From an uncultured Prevotella sp. (GTDB taxonomy: Bacteria; Bacteroidota; Bacteroidia; Bacteroidales; Bacteroidaceae), in the NCBI GenBank assembly GCA_900318855.1, contig ONMG01000289.1, forward strand, positions 1 to 15,617: a DNA stretch of 15,617 nucleotides. Direction: 5' to 3'. The notes beneath the pieces were generated by a model, which worked only from the letters and a program-made list of their open reading frames with translations, was not told where the DNA came from and ran no database searches. A program made the position numbers and the translations under genes. Shown piece by piece: positions 1 through 7,378 of the stretch (position 1 is the first letter of the stretch; each line of letters starts with the position of its first letter).

Positions 1-277
1 CCTGTCCAGGCTGGGATGAGGATTCGAAGCTCCCCCTTTCTTCAATTTCTGTTGCGTACGGTCACACTCTGCAGTGAACTTTCTTGCATAAATTAGATAA
101 CGATGCTGATTGGGGAGCAGTTGTCACGATGGTTAATTCGGAGCATCTATTTGCTAACATAAGAACAGATAACGGTAATGGATAGGTTAGTAGATTCAAA
201 TAACATAGGCCTTTGCGTTGTGAGGCAACGAGGGTGTGGGCTCCTGCCTCATAGCCTCAGTGCGCAAAAGCTATCTT
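1..277. other. Intergenic region downstream of the GH51 gene
   Basis: No coding region could be supported here on either strand. The part next to the GH51 stop codon holds a stem-loop, listed separately at 212-268. The remainder is A/T-rich with scattered short inverted repeats and no recognisable tRNA, promoter or mobile-element end. The window stops before any neighbouring gene appears. Confidence 0.6.
212..268 (-). terminator. Possible 3' stem-loop after the GH51 gene
   Basis: The arms at 212-226 and 254-268 pair over 15 positions with two central mismatches and one wobble, around a 27-nt loop. The loop itself contains a further short GAGG/CCTC pairing. The structure begins about 10 nt after the GH51 stop codon. 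On the minus strand it is not followed by a proper U-tract (CAAAGGCCTATGTTATTTG), so it could be a weak terminator, a Rho-linked end or a 3' stabilising hairpin. Confidence 0.4.
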
Positions 278-2245
278 CTATCGCTTCAGCCGGATAACGG
301 CTAACGTTCGGCTTCCCACCTGCAGCTTAAGCTCGCCGTCTTGGACATTGACGGTTTGCGTGACGGGCTCTACGGCATGAGGGTGCTCGAAGCTGTTGGT
401 GGCGACATTGCTGTCGGCATGCAGTGTGGTAACCGTGGTTGATGCCACATTGCGCCAGCCCTTGACATGCAGCATCACCTCCTGAGCCTTCTCTGTGGTG
501 TTGACCACCTTTATGATTATTGTACCCGATGGCTTGTCGGCCACGGCACTGGCATAGAGTCCACCCTGACCTTTCACAGGCTTTCCATCCTCTGTGAGGC
601 GTAGCAGATGAGTGCCCTTGTTGATGGAGAAGAGCTGTTGTACGTGCCAGTTGACAGTACGCACGCTGGTGGTGTTGTCGAACCAGATGAGGTCAGGACG
701 CCACTGCCATCCCTCGCGGCGCGCAAAGAGGGGCGCATAGGTGGCCTGCCAAACGACGTCGGCATTGCGCTCAAGTCCCGTCATGAAGGCAGCTTCGGAG
801 AGTGCGGCCTCAAAGTCGTTCATGGCTACATCCGGGCGTCCGTCCATGCCTTTCACATGGCAGGCATATTCGCCGGCAAACACCTTGGGACCCTTGCGTG
901 AGTAGTTGTCGTATCGACCGGCATTGTCCAAGAACCATTGCGGTGACATGTAGTAATGCTCGTCTACCAGGTCGACGCCGAGGCGCCTCATCTGTTGCCA
1001 ACCGTAGTCGAAGGACGGTCCATCGGGCGAAGGTCCTGCCGACCCGCATATCTTTATCTCGGGATGCGCTTTACGCAGAGCTTTGACAAAGGTCTCCAGG
1101 CGCTCGGTGTAGAGCTGTCCCCACTGCTCATTGCCGATGGCTATCTGCTTGAGCCCGAAAGGTTGCGGATGTCCCATGGAGGCCCTCAGACTGCCCCATC
1201 GGGTTGTGGTGTCGCCATTGGCAAACTCTATGAGGTCGAGGGCGTCGTCAATATAGGGTTGCAGGTCGGCTAAGGCCACATGGGCATTGCTGTCGCTGTC
1301 GGGGTTCTGATACTGACAGGCCATGCCGCAATTGAGCACGGGCAGAGGCTCTGCACCAATCTTCTCGCTCAGCAGGAAGAACTCATAGAAGCCCAGTCCG
1401 CCGCTTTGATAGTAGTTCGGAGCGAGTCGGTGGCGGAAGCAGTAGTTCCAGCGGTTCTCGTTGATGGGCCGGTTCTCTGCGGGGCCCACGGTGTTCTTCC
1501 ACTGATAGCGTGTGGCTAGGTCGGCACCCTCCACGATACAGCCGCCGGGGAAACGGAAGATGCCGGGGTGCAGATCCTCGAGGTCTTTCACCAAGTCGGC
1601 TCTGAGCCCCTGCCAGTTGTCGTGGGGCATGAGGCTGATGTGGTCGACATCCACTCCCTCCGTACTTTCCAGGATGAGACGGAGCCGTCCGTGCGAGGCC
1701 TGTAGGCCGGGGGTGAGCGAAGCGGTCTGTCGTTGCCACTGGTTATTGCCCACGTTGAAGCTATGGCTGGCAATCGTCTGGTTGTCGTCACCGATGAGCT
1801 CCACACGGAAGCGAGCCCCACGGGCCTGCAGACGGTGCAGTCGGGTTGTGACCACGAAGTCGTAAGCTCGTCCTTGGGTGAGGGCCATTCCGAAGAGTCC
1901 TTGGTTCTCAAGTGCCGTGAGCTTGTCGCGGTGGCCGGCATCCTCGAGCACGGCGTAGTGGGGACAACGGTCGTAGGCCGGTTTGGTATCACTGATGTTC
2001 ACATTGCCCATGGTAGTCCAGCCCATGAGACGGTTGGGATATTCAAAGCTGCGGTTCTCCACCATCTCGGCATAGAGGCCTCCGTCGGCACCAAAATTGA
2101 TGTCTTCGAAGAAGATGCCATACATGGTGCTCTGGATGGGAGCCACCGGACGGGTGTCGATACTGAGCTCACGAGTCTGGGCGGGCAAAGTCTGCTGTCC
2201 GAGTGCGACCAGTAACAGCAGACAGAAGGAATGGAGAGGTTTCAT
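278..2245 (-). CDS. Alpha-L-arabinofuranosidase, GH51, exported
   Basis: A 655-residue retaining glycosidase expected to release terminal alpha-L-arabinofuranose from arabinan, arabinoxylan or arabinosylated glycans. Seen in the sequence: a signal peptide (hydrophobic stretch about residues 5-20, likely cleavage after PAQ) without a lipobox, which suggests the periplasm. The GH51 N-terminal motif GIFFEDINFGADGGLYAEM lies at 43-61, and a CBM4/9-like jelly-roll insertion at about 77-207. The catalytic barrel includes RFPGGC at 231-236. The acid/base is E373 in IGNEQWG and the nucleophile E459 in FAGEYA. A beta-sandwich ends the protein at about 540-655. All key residues are present and the length is normal for Bacteroidetes GH51 with this insertion. 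The ATG at 2245 starts directly at the signal peptide. It follows the susD-like gene after a 123-nt gap containing a terminator hairpin and no clear promoter. Substrate beyond arabinofuranose is not determined. Confidence 0.93.
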   Translation of the reverse strand: MKPLHSFCLLLLVALGQQTLPAQTRELSIDTRPVAPIQSTMYGIFFEDINFGADGGLYAEMVENRSFEYPNRLMGWTTMGNVNISDTKPAYDRCPHYAVLEDAGHRDKLTALENQGLFGMALTQGRAYDFVVTTRLHRLQARGARFRVELIGDDNQTIASHSFNVGNNQWQRQTASLTPGLQASHGRLRLILESTEGVDVDHISLMPHDNWQGLRADLVKDLEDLHPGIFRFPGGCIVEGADLATRYQWKNTVGPAENRPINENRWNYCFRHRLAPNYYQSGGLGFYEFFLLSEKIGAEPLPVLNCGMACQYQNPDSDSNAHVALADLQPYIDDALDLIEFANGDTTTRWGSLRASMGHPQPFGLKQIAIGNEQWGQLYTERLETFVKALRKAHPEIKICGSAGPSPDGPSFDYGWQQMRRLGVDLVDEHYYMSPQWFLDNAGRYDNYSRKGPKVFAGEYACHVKGMDGRPDVAMNDFEAALSEAAFMTGLERNADVVWQATYAPLFARREGWQWRPDLIWFDNTTSVRTVNWHVQQLFSINKGTHLLRLTEDGKPVKGQGGLYASAVADKPSGTIIIKVVNTTEKAQEVMLHVKGWRNVASTTVTTLHADSNVATNSFEHPHAVEPVTQTVNVQDGELKLQVGSRTLAVIRLKR

Positions 2246-2271
2246 AGAGGTGTAATCATATTAGTGGTCCT

Positions 2272-2315
2272 AAACAAAACCCCGGTACATTGTTTTCAGT
2301 CACAATGCACCGGGG
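2272..2315 (-). terminator. Intrinsic terminator or attenuator between susD-like gene and GH51
   Basis: In the minus-strand transcript, 14 bases (from 2315 down to 2302) pair with 14 bases (2293 down to 2280). There is one G-U wobble and an 8-nt loop, and the stem foot is CCCCGG/CCGGGG. The T-run TTTTGTTT (2279-2272) follows immediately. On the plus strand the wobble becomes a C/A mismatch and no T-run follows, so the element points one way. It ends only about 26 nt before the GH51 start. A smaller 6-bp hairpin (GCAGGC/GCCTGC, 2330-2345) lies just upstream, between it and the susD-like stop codon. Confidence 0.85.
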
Positions 2316-2368
2316 CAGCTATCCGAGCGGCAGGCCGGAGCCTGCACGCCTTGAGAGCCGATGGCTAA

Positions 2369-4090
2369 TTAGTCGAAATTGCCCTTGTTGGCATTGTCCC
2401 ACCACAGGTGGGTGCCACCCTTGTCACCGGAAATGCCGGTCTTGGCCGTATTCTCCTTGTTGAGCAGCTCTACGCCACCCTGCACTCCCTTGTCGTTGGA
2501 GTTGTAGGCATTACTGCTGTAGATGGAACGGCGCACACCTTCCTCGCTGTTGACGGCTCCATTGCTCTCGTTGACGTAGGGCGGGAAGAAGCGGGGATAG
2601 CCTGTACGGCGGTATTCAGCCCAAGACTCGTTGGAGAGCGGGAAGTTAGCCAGGAACTTCTGGGTGATGATGCGCTCGAGCTTCTCCTCGTTGGTGGCAT
2701 TGTCATCCCACTTCACGCCAAGGTGGTTCATGGCCTTATGGTTGAGCTCTGAGTTACCTGGATCGACGAAGTCGCTCTGTGGAGTGGTACCGTTGATATA
2801 GGCATCCACGGCACCATCAGCATAGCTTGTCGTACCGCACCATTTGCCACGATAGGCGAGCTCATTGCTCATGGCCACACGGATACCGGTCTCGTAGAGG
2901 TCCTTCAGTGTGCGTCCAGTGCTAATCCATCCGCGGAGTTGTGCCTCAGCGAGCAGGAAGTAGCTTTCTGCAGCCTTGAAGATGGGGCGGGCCATGGAGT
3001 AAGCCGACATCGTGTTGACTCCATTCCACTTCTGGTTAATCATGTCGGCATATATCCACTGCGAGAAGTTGGCTGTGTAGTTGGGCTTTGGAGGCAGTCC
3101 GCTGGCAAACCGAATACCATAGTAGCCGCTCCAGGCTGGAGTTACGGCACCAGTCTTGCTGTCGGTGATAGCGCCAACGTTCTTGGTCATGAAGAGTGGC
3201 AGACGCGGGTCTTTGAATCCGGTCATCAGAGTGACAAGGTTAGCGTTGAAGCCGCAGTCGCCCCAGTTGTTAATCATCTTCGCCATCTCATTGTTCATGC
3301 TGTTGTCAATGAGCACGTCCTGGTTGCTGACTGCCAGCGTGTTGGTGGCAGCCTCTTTGGCCAGGGCCTTGAGGTCGTAGCCGTCGGCAGCCATCTCGCT
3401 CACGCGCTTGGAGAGGCGCAGGGCGATGCGTAGCTTCATGGTGTTGATGACCTGAATCCAGCGGTCAGTGTTGCCGCCACACCACACGTCGAAGGTGCCG
3501 AGGGTGGTCTTCTCATCGGCCGTCATGGCCTTGATACCTGTCTCAGCCTTCTTCAGCTCGTCAATCATCTGCTCATAGAGCTTCTGCTGACTGTCGAAGG
3601 CGTAGCTGGTCTCGCTCTCACCCGAGATAATCGAGCTGTAGGCGAGCGGGCCGTAGGCATCGGTGCACATCATGAGGCCAAAGGCCTGCACCACGCGCAT
3701 CACACCGGCTAAGCCTTCCTGCTGCTTGGCATCGCAGTCGGCAATGATACGGCGTGTGTTGTTGAAGATGTGGAGATAGAAGTCCTCATACATACCTCCG
3801 CTATGACCACGGTTCTCGCCCATGTCGCCATTGGTGAAGTTGCCGTTGGGCGTCATGAAGTAGCCGCCGTAGAAGTCGATGGTGAGGTTGGTCCAGAACT
3901 GGAACATGTTCTCCTGGGGAGGATAGCAGTAGTTCATGGGCTCGGAGGCCTGCGCCGAGAAGGGCAGGTCGGAGGGGTTCACCTCCGTTTGGTTGGTATT
4001 GAGCTTCTCGAAGTCGCTTGTGCAGGAGCTCAAGGTCATTCCACCGGCCAGCACGAAGGCCAGGGCGGAAGCGATATTTATCTTTTTCAT
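2369..4090 (-). CDS. SusD/RagB-like outer-membrane lipoprotein (SusD-like_2 type)
   Basis: A 573-residue surface lipoprotein that acts as the substrate-capturing lid of the adjacent SusC-type transporter. The signal peptide ends in the lipobox LSSC, giving lipidated Cys23, followed by TSDFEKLNTNQTEVNP, a typical start for this family. Other family marks are the helical LYEQMIDELKKAETGI segment in the first half, PIFKAAESYFLLAEAQLRG in the middle, and ESWAEYRRTGYPRFFPP near the C terminus, characteristic of the SusD-like_2/RagB branch. The length is usual. The gene starts 15 nt after the SusC-type stop codon, so the two are almost certainly co-transcribed and form one complex. The ligand cannot be read from sequence: members of this branch occur with both glycan and peptide transporters (RagB of Porphyromonas gingivalis binds peptides). 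Confidence 0.95.
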   Translation of the reverse strand: MKKINIASALAFVLAGGMTLSSCTSDFEKLNTNQTEVNPSDLPFSAQASEPMNYCYPPQENMFQFWTNLTIDFYGGYFMTPNGNFTNGDMGENRGHSGGMYEDFYLHIFNNTRRIIADCDAKQQEGLAGVMRVVQAFGLMMCTDAYGPLAYSSIISGESETSYAFDSQQKLYEQMIDELKKAETGIKAMTADEKTTLGTFDVWCGGNTDRWIQVINTMKLRIALRLSKRVSEMAADGYDLKALAKEAATNTLAVSNQDVLIDNSMNNEMAKMINNWGDCGFNANLVTLMTGFKDPRLPLFMTKNVGAITDSKTGAVTPAWSGYYGIRFASGLPPKPNYTANFSQWIYADMINQKWNGVNTMSAYSMARPIFKAAESYFLLAEAQLRGWISTGRTLKDLYETGIRVAMSNELAYRGKWCGTTSYADGAVDAYINGTTPQSDFVDPGNSELNHKAMNHLGVKWDDNATNEEKLERIITQKFLANFPLSNESWAEYRRTGYPRFFPPYVNESNGAVNSEEGVRRSIYSSNAYNSNDKGVQGGVELLNKENTAKTGISGDKGGTHLWWDNANKGNFD

Positions 4091-4105
4091 ATTCGGTCTA
4101 AATGT

Positions 4106-7100
4106 TTAGAAGTTCAACTTGAGGTTCAATCCCAGACTCCTTGTGGAAGGCAGACTGAAGATGTTGATGCCCTGCACGCCGTTGCCGGTACCCATGGAGA
4201 CGTCGGGGTCGCAAGGAGCATCCTTATAGAAGAAGAACAGGTTGTGGGCGATGAGCGCTGCCGTGAGGTTCTTGCCGTTGCCGAAGAGGTTGCGGAAGGA
4301 GTAGCCGAGGCTCATCTCGCGCAGGCGCACATTCGTAGCCTTCCACACATAGTTCTCAGCTGCGTAGGGCGAGTTGAAGTTGTTGGAGGCAGCGGTTCTG
4401 TACCATGCGTCGGGTGCGAACTCAGTGCCGCTGATAACCACCTTACCTGCATCGCGGGCCTTGCCGGTGCGCTCTGAGGTGCCCCAGCCGTCCATGGTAG
4501 CCTCAGTGACATCCAGGATGCGGCCGCCGAACTTGCCGTCAATCAGGAAGGAGAAGGTGAAGTCCTTATAATAGAATGTGTTGGTCCATCCCATATTGGT
4601 CTTGGCGTTCATGTTGCCAATGTACTTCATATCGGCATTCGAGTCGCCACCAAGCATGGGCTGGCCTTTGTCGTTCTTCTTAATGGTTCCGTCCTCATTG
4701 CGGAGCAGCTGGCGCACGTAGAGGTCACCATAGGAGCCACCCTCGTTGAGGATGATCTTGGCACTCTGGAAGGAGGCCAGTGTCAGTCCGTTCTCCAGAC
4801 CCTCTACGAGCTCCTTAATCTTGTTGCTGTTGTAGGAGATGTTGAAGTTGGTGCTCCAGCTCAGGTCATTGCAGAGGTCCTGATGCCAGCCCAGAGAGAG
4901 CTCGAAACCGGAGTTCTGCACGTTGCCGGCATTGACGTAGCGGTTGCGGATACCAGCCTCGTAAGGAGCCTCCACGGAGAAGAACTGGTTCTTCGTGTTG
5001 GTCTTATAGTAGGTGAAGGCCACATTCAGGCGGTGCTGGAAGAACTCACCGTCGAAGCCCACCTCGAAGGAGTGTGTCTTCTCGGGCTTTAGGGTGCGGA
5101 AAGGTGCATTCTCGGGGGCCGAGATGGCGCCCTGGCTCTTCAGGGTGTAGCGCAGGTTACTCATGTAGATGGGCACGTCGTTACCTACAACAGAATAGCT
5201 GGCGCGCAGCTTGAAGAGGTCGATGTTCTTACCCATGTCGAAGAATTTGTTCATCAGCCAGCTCATACCGACAGAGGGATAGAAGAAGGAGGTGTTGTCG
5301 GTGAAGGCCAGTGTCGACGACCAGTCGTTACGGGCCGACACGTCGAGGAAGAGACCATCGTGATAGCCGAACTGTGCTGTAGCGAAGACTGCGTTGAGGC
5401 GCTTCTCGGTCTCCATGGCATCGCGGGCGCCATAGGTGGAGAGGTTGCCGTAGTAGTTGTTCGGCGTGAAGATATTGGGATAGTAAGTGTCACCGGAACC
5501 GGGCTTAGTGAACTGGTTGCCGCCACCATAGAGGTCGACATGCGAGGTCTTGGTCTTCGTGAAGCTGGCACCGGCAGTGGCGCTGAGCATGAACTCATTC
5601 CAAGTATGGTTGTAGCTGGCAAGAAGGTCACCGTAGAGTTGGTCGCTCCAGTAGTGGTTGTCCTTCATCGTTCCCATCTTCTGGATGTCACCGTTTGAAG
5701 AGCCCCAGCTGTTGTTCACGAAGTGGTCCTCTCCACGCTCGTAGCGCAGACGGCCTTGGATATTCACATCGGGAGTGATGTCCCAGCGGACACTGCCACC
5801 CAGCTCGTAACGGTTACGATGGTCGTTGGCACGCTGGCGGTTGAGTACCCAGTAGGGGTTGTTGTACTGCTGCTGGCCCGTATTGGTCCAGTTCTGTACT
5901 TCGGTCTGACGGCTGGCGTTGAAGACAGCGTAGTTGTTCTTGTAGCTGTTCCAATCCTCACCACGCGGGAAGAGATATACGCCTGTGATGGGGTTCGAGA
6001 GGAATCCGGCTGCAGGCTGGTTGTTCACCCATTGGTTACTGTACTTACCCGAGAAGTCGACATGCACGGCGTCGAGCACCTTGAAGTTGACCTTCGACAT
6101 GATGTTATGGCTGCGGTAGTCGTTGGTGGGCGTGATGCCATGGGAGTAAACATTACCGTAGGAGAAGTAGGCACCGAAGTTGTCGTTGCCACCGGCCAGT
6201 GAAATGGTGTTGTTGAAGGTGGCACCGGTGCGATAGAGCTTCTTGGCATAGTTGGGAGCCTTGGAGGAGAGCTTCTCGCCCCAAGAGTAGGTGCCATTGT
6301 CGCTCATGCCGTAAGATTCCTGGAACTTAGGGAGCACCATGGGCATCTCGGCAGTGGTGTTGCTCGATACATTGACGCTGACCTTACCGGCATGTCCGCT
6401 CTTGGTGGTTATCATGATGGCACCATTGGCAGCCACAGCTCCGTAGAGAGCCGATGCGGCGGCACCCTTCAGCAGTGTTATCGAGGCGATGTCGTCAGGG
6501 TTGATGGTCGACATCACATCACCGCCGTCGCGGTCGCCACCGTAGTCGCCACCCACCTGGGCATCCACAGTCTTAGTCATGGTAGGCACACCATCGATCA
6601 CAATGAGCGGCTGGTTGCTGCCACTGATAGACTTGTTACCGCGGAAGAGAATCTTCGAGGCACCACCGGCACCACCGGCATTAGGTGTAATCTGAAGGCC
6701 GGCAGCCTTGCCCTGAAGAGCATTGATCATGTTGATGCTCTTGATGTCGTTCACATCCTTGCCGCCGACGGTCTCGGCGGTGTAGGTCAGCGTCTCCGAC
6801 TGTCGCTTGATACCCATGGCCGTGACTACCACCTCGTTAAGGCTCTCGGCGCTGGGACTCATGGTTACATTGATAACCTTGCGATCGCCGACAGGCTGCT
6901 CTACGGTCTCCATACTGATGTAGGAGAATACGAGTACATCCGAAGGTGCTGCCTGAATGGAGTAGTTACCATCAATGTCGGTCACTGCAGCGGTGTTCGT
7001 GCCTTTCACCGTAACGGTCACTCCGACAAGGGGTTCACCAGGAGCATTGTCCTTGACAAGTCCTGTCACCGTATGCTTTTGAGCATACGCTTCCGTAATG

Positions 7101-7150
7101 AACATTCCCAGGAGGAACATCATTACGGTGAGAAATGCCTTCTTTTGCAT
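4106..7150 (-). CDS. SusC/RagA-family TonB-linked outer-membrane transporter
   Basis: A 1014-residue TonB-dependent importer that moves oligosaccharides or peptides across the outer membrane with its SusD-type partner. The signal peptide covers residues 1-23 (cleavage near AYA-Q). Next come a CarboxypepD_reg-like domain (about 25-100; GEPLVGVTVTVKGT and TDIDGNYSI are visible), the NEVVVTAMG segment (about 105-113), and the plug domain (about 120-250) with the SusC-typical LIVIDGVP and ITLLKGAAASALYGAVAANG. A long barrel of alternating aromatic strands follows, closing with the terminal strand LGLNLKLNF ending in Phe, the usual outer-membrane barrel signal. There is no N-terminal sigma-regulator interaction domain, so control by an ECF/anti-sigma pair is unlikely. 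The length is normal. The ATG at 7150 is placed just before the signal peptide and about 50 nt below a good promoter. Substrate is unknown; the GH51 neighbour points to arabinose-containing material. Confidence 0.96.
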   Translation of the reverse strand: MQKKAFLTVMMFLLGMFITEAYAQKHTVTGLVKDNAPGEPLVGVTVTVKGTNTAAVTDIDGNYSIQAAPSDVLVFSYISMETVEQPVGDRKVINVTMSPSAESLNEVVVTAMGIKRQSETLTYTAETVGGKDVNDIKSINMINALQGKAAGLQITPNAGGAGGASKILFRGNKSISGSNQPLIVIDGVPTMTKTVDAQVGGDYGGDRDGGDVMSTINPDDIASITLLKGAAASALYGAVAANGAIMITTKSGHAGKVSVNVSSNTTAEMPMVLPKFQESYGMSDNGTYSWGEKLSSKAPNYAKKLYRTGATFNNTISLAGGNDNFGAYFSYGNVYSHGITPTNDYRSHNIMSKVNFKVLDAVHVDFSGKYSNQWVNNQPAAGFLSNPITGVYLFPRGEDWNSYKNNYAVFNASRQTEVQNWTNTGQQQYNNPYWVLNRQRANDHRNRYELGGSVRWDITPDVNIQGRLRYERGEDHFVNNSWGSSNGDIQKMGTMKDNHYWSDQLYGDLLASYNHTWNEFMLSATAGASFTKTKTSHVDLYGGGNQFTKPGSGDTYYPNIFTPNNYYGNLSTYGARDAMETEKRLNAVFATAQFGYHDGLFLDVSARNDWSSTLAFTDNTSFFYPSVGMSWLMNKFFDMGKNIDLFKLRASYSVVGNDVPIYMSNLRYTLKSQGAISAPENAPFRTLKPEKTHSFEVGFDGEFFQHRLNVAFTYYKTNTKNQFFSVEAPYEAGIRNRYVNAGNVQNSGFELSLGWHQDLCNDLSWSTNFNISYNSNKIKELVEGLENGLTLASFQSAKIILNEGGSYGDLYVRQLLRNEDGTIKKNDKGQPMLGGDSNADMKYIGNMNAKTNMGWTNTFYYKDFTFSFLIDGKFGGRILDVTEATMDGWGTSERTGKARDAGKVVISGTEFAPDAWYRTAASNNFNSPYAAENYVWKATNVRLREMSLGYSFRNLFGNGKNLTAALIAHNLFFFYKDAPCDPDVSMGTGNGVQGINIFSLPSTRSLGLNLKLNF

Positions 7151-7206
7151 AATTCTTACGTTTAGAGTTTGAAGAGTTAATTATTGAGTAGTTGTATTTA
7201 GCAGGG

Positions 7207-7238
7207 CAAAGTTAACATTTATTTTCTTTGTAAGCAAG
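7207..7238 (-). promoter_or_regulatory. Bacteroidetes promoter for the susC-like/susD-like operon
   Basis: On the minus strand a perfect -7 box, TAACTTTG (consensus TAnnTTTG), occupies 7214-7207. A -33 box, CTTG (consensus TTTG), sits at 7238-7235, exactly 20 nt upstream, the spacing expected for the primary sigma factor of this phylum. The predicted start gives an A/T-rich leader of about 50 nt before the ATG at 7150. It lies downstream of the terminator at 7307-7352, so the transporter operon has its own start of transcription. Confidence 0.75.
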
Positions 7239-7253
7239 AGATTTGTTACAAAT
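7227..7253. promoter_or_regulatory. Candidate operator inverted repeats at the susC-like promoter
   Basis: Two overlapping inverted repeats are visible. ATTTGT-T-ACAAAT (7241-7253) is perfect and abuts the -33 box. TTTGTAA (7227-7233) and TTACAAA (7246-7252) form a 7-bp pair with a 12-nt spacer that straddles the -33 box at 7235-7238. The position fits a repressor or activator site. The region is A/T-rich, so chance pairing is possible, and no regulator gene is in the window to connect to it. Confidence 0.35.
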
Positions 7254-7306
7254 ATTTCTTAGTCTTGACGAAAAGGCTCTTTTCTTTACAGGCTTTCGGA
7301 GTTTTA

Positions 7307-7352
7307 ACAATAAAATCGGAAACAACAGTACTGTTGTTTCCGATTTTATTGT
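7307..7352 (-). terminator. Perfect 46-nt palindrome, terminator of the GH2 operon
   Basis: Two 23-bp arms meet without a spacer around the centre CAGTACTG, with no mismatch. The element begins 26 nt after the GH2 stop codon. In the minus-strand transcript the stem core (UCGGAAACAACAG pairing with CUGUUGUUUCCGA) is followed by UUUUAUUGUU, the layout of an intrinsic terminator. The flanking A-run makes it work in principle in both directions, although no plus-strand gene approaches it. A second small inverted repeat, GAAAAG-GCT-CTTTTC, lies beyond it at 7270-7284. Confidence 0.82.
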
Positions 7353-7378
7353 ATCTCTCACCGTAATCGATGATGCTA

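Noticed and set aside
1..40. Possible tRNA 3' end (TTCGAA-like T-loop on either strand)
   Set aside because: The bases around the loop do not form a five-pair T stem, and neither an acceptor stem nor a CCA end can be built.
3770..4477. 235-codon plus-strand frame
   Set aside because: It crosses the junction of the SusC- and SusD-type genes on the opposite strand and has no recognisable motif.
6392..7165. 257-codon plus-strand frame
   Set aside because: It is antisense to the signal peptide, regulatory and plug domains of the SusC-type transporter, with no family motif; a shadow frame.
7241..7352. Insertion-sequence ends or a miniature transposable element
   Set aside because: The palindromes have no matching terminal repeats further away, no flanking target duplication and no transposase; a terminator plus promoter region explains them better.
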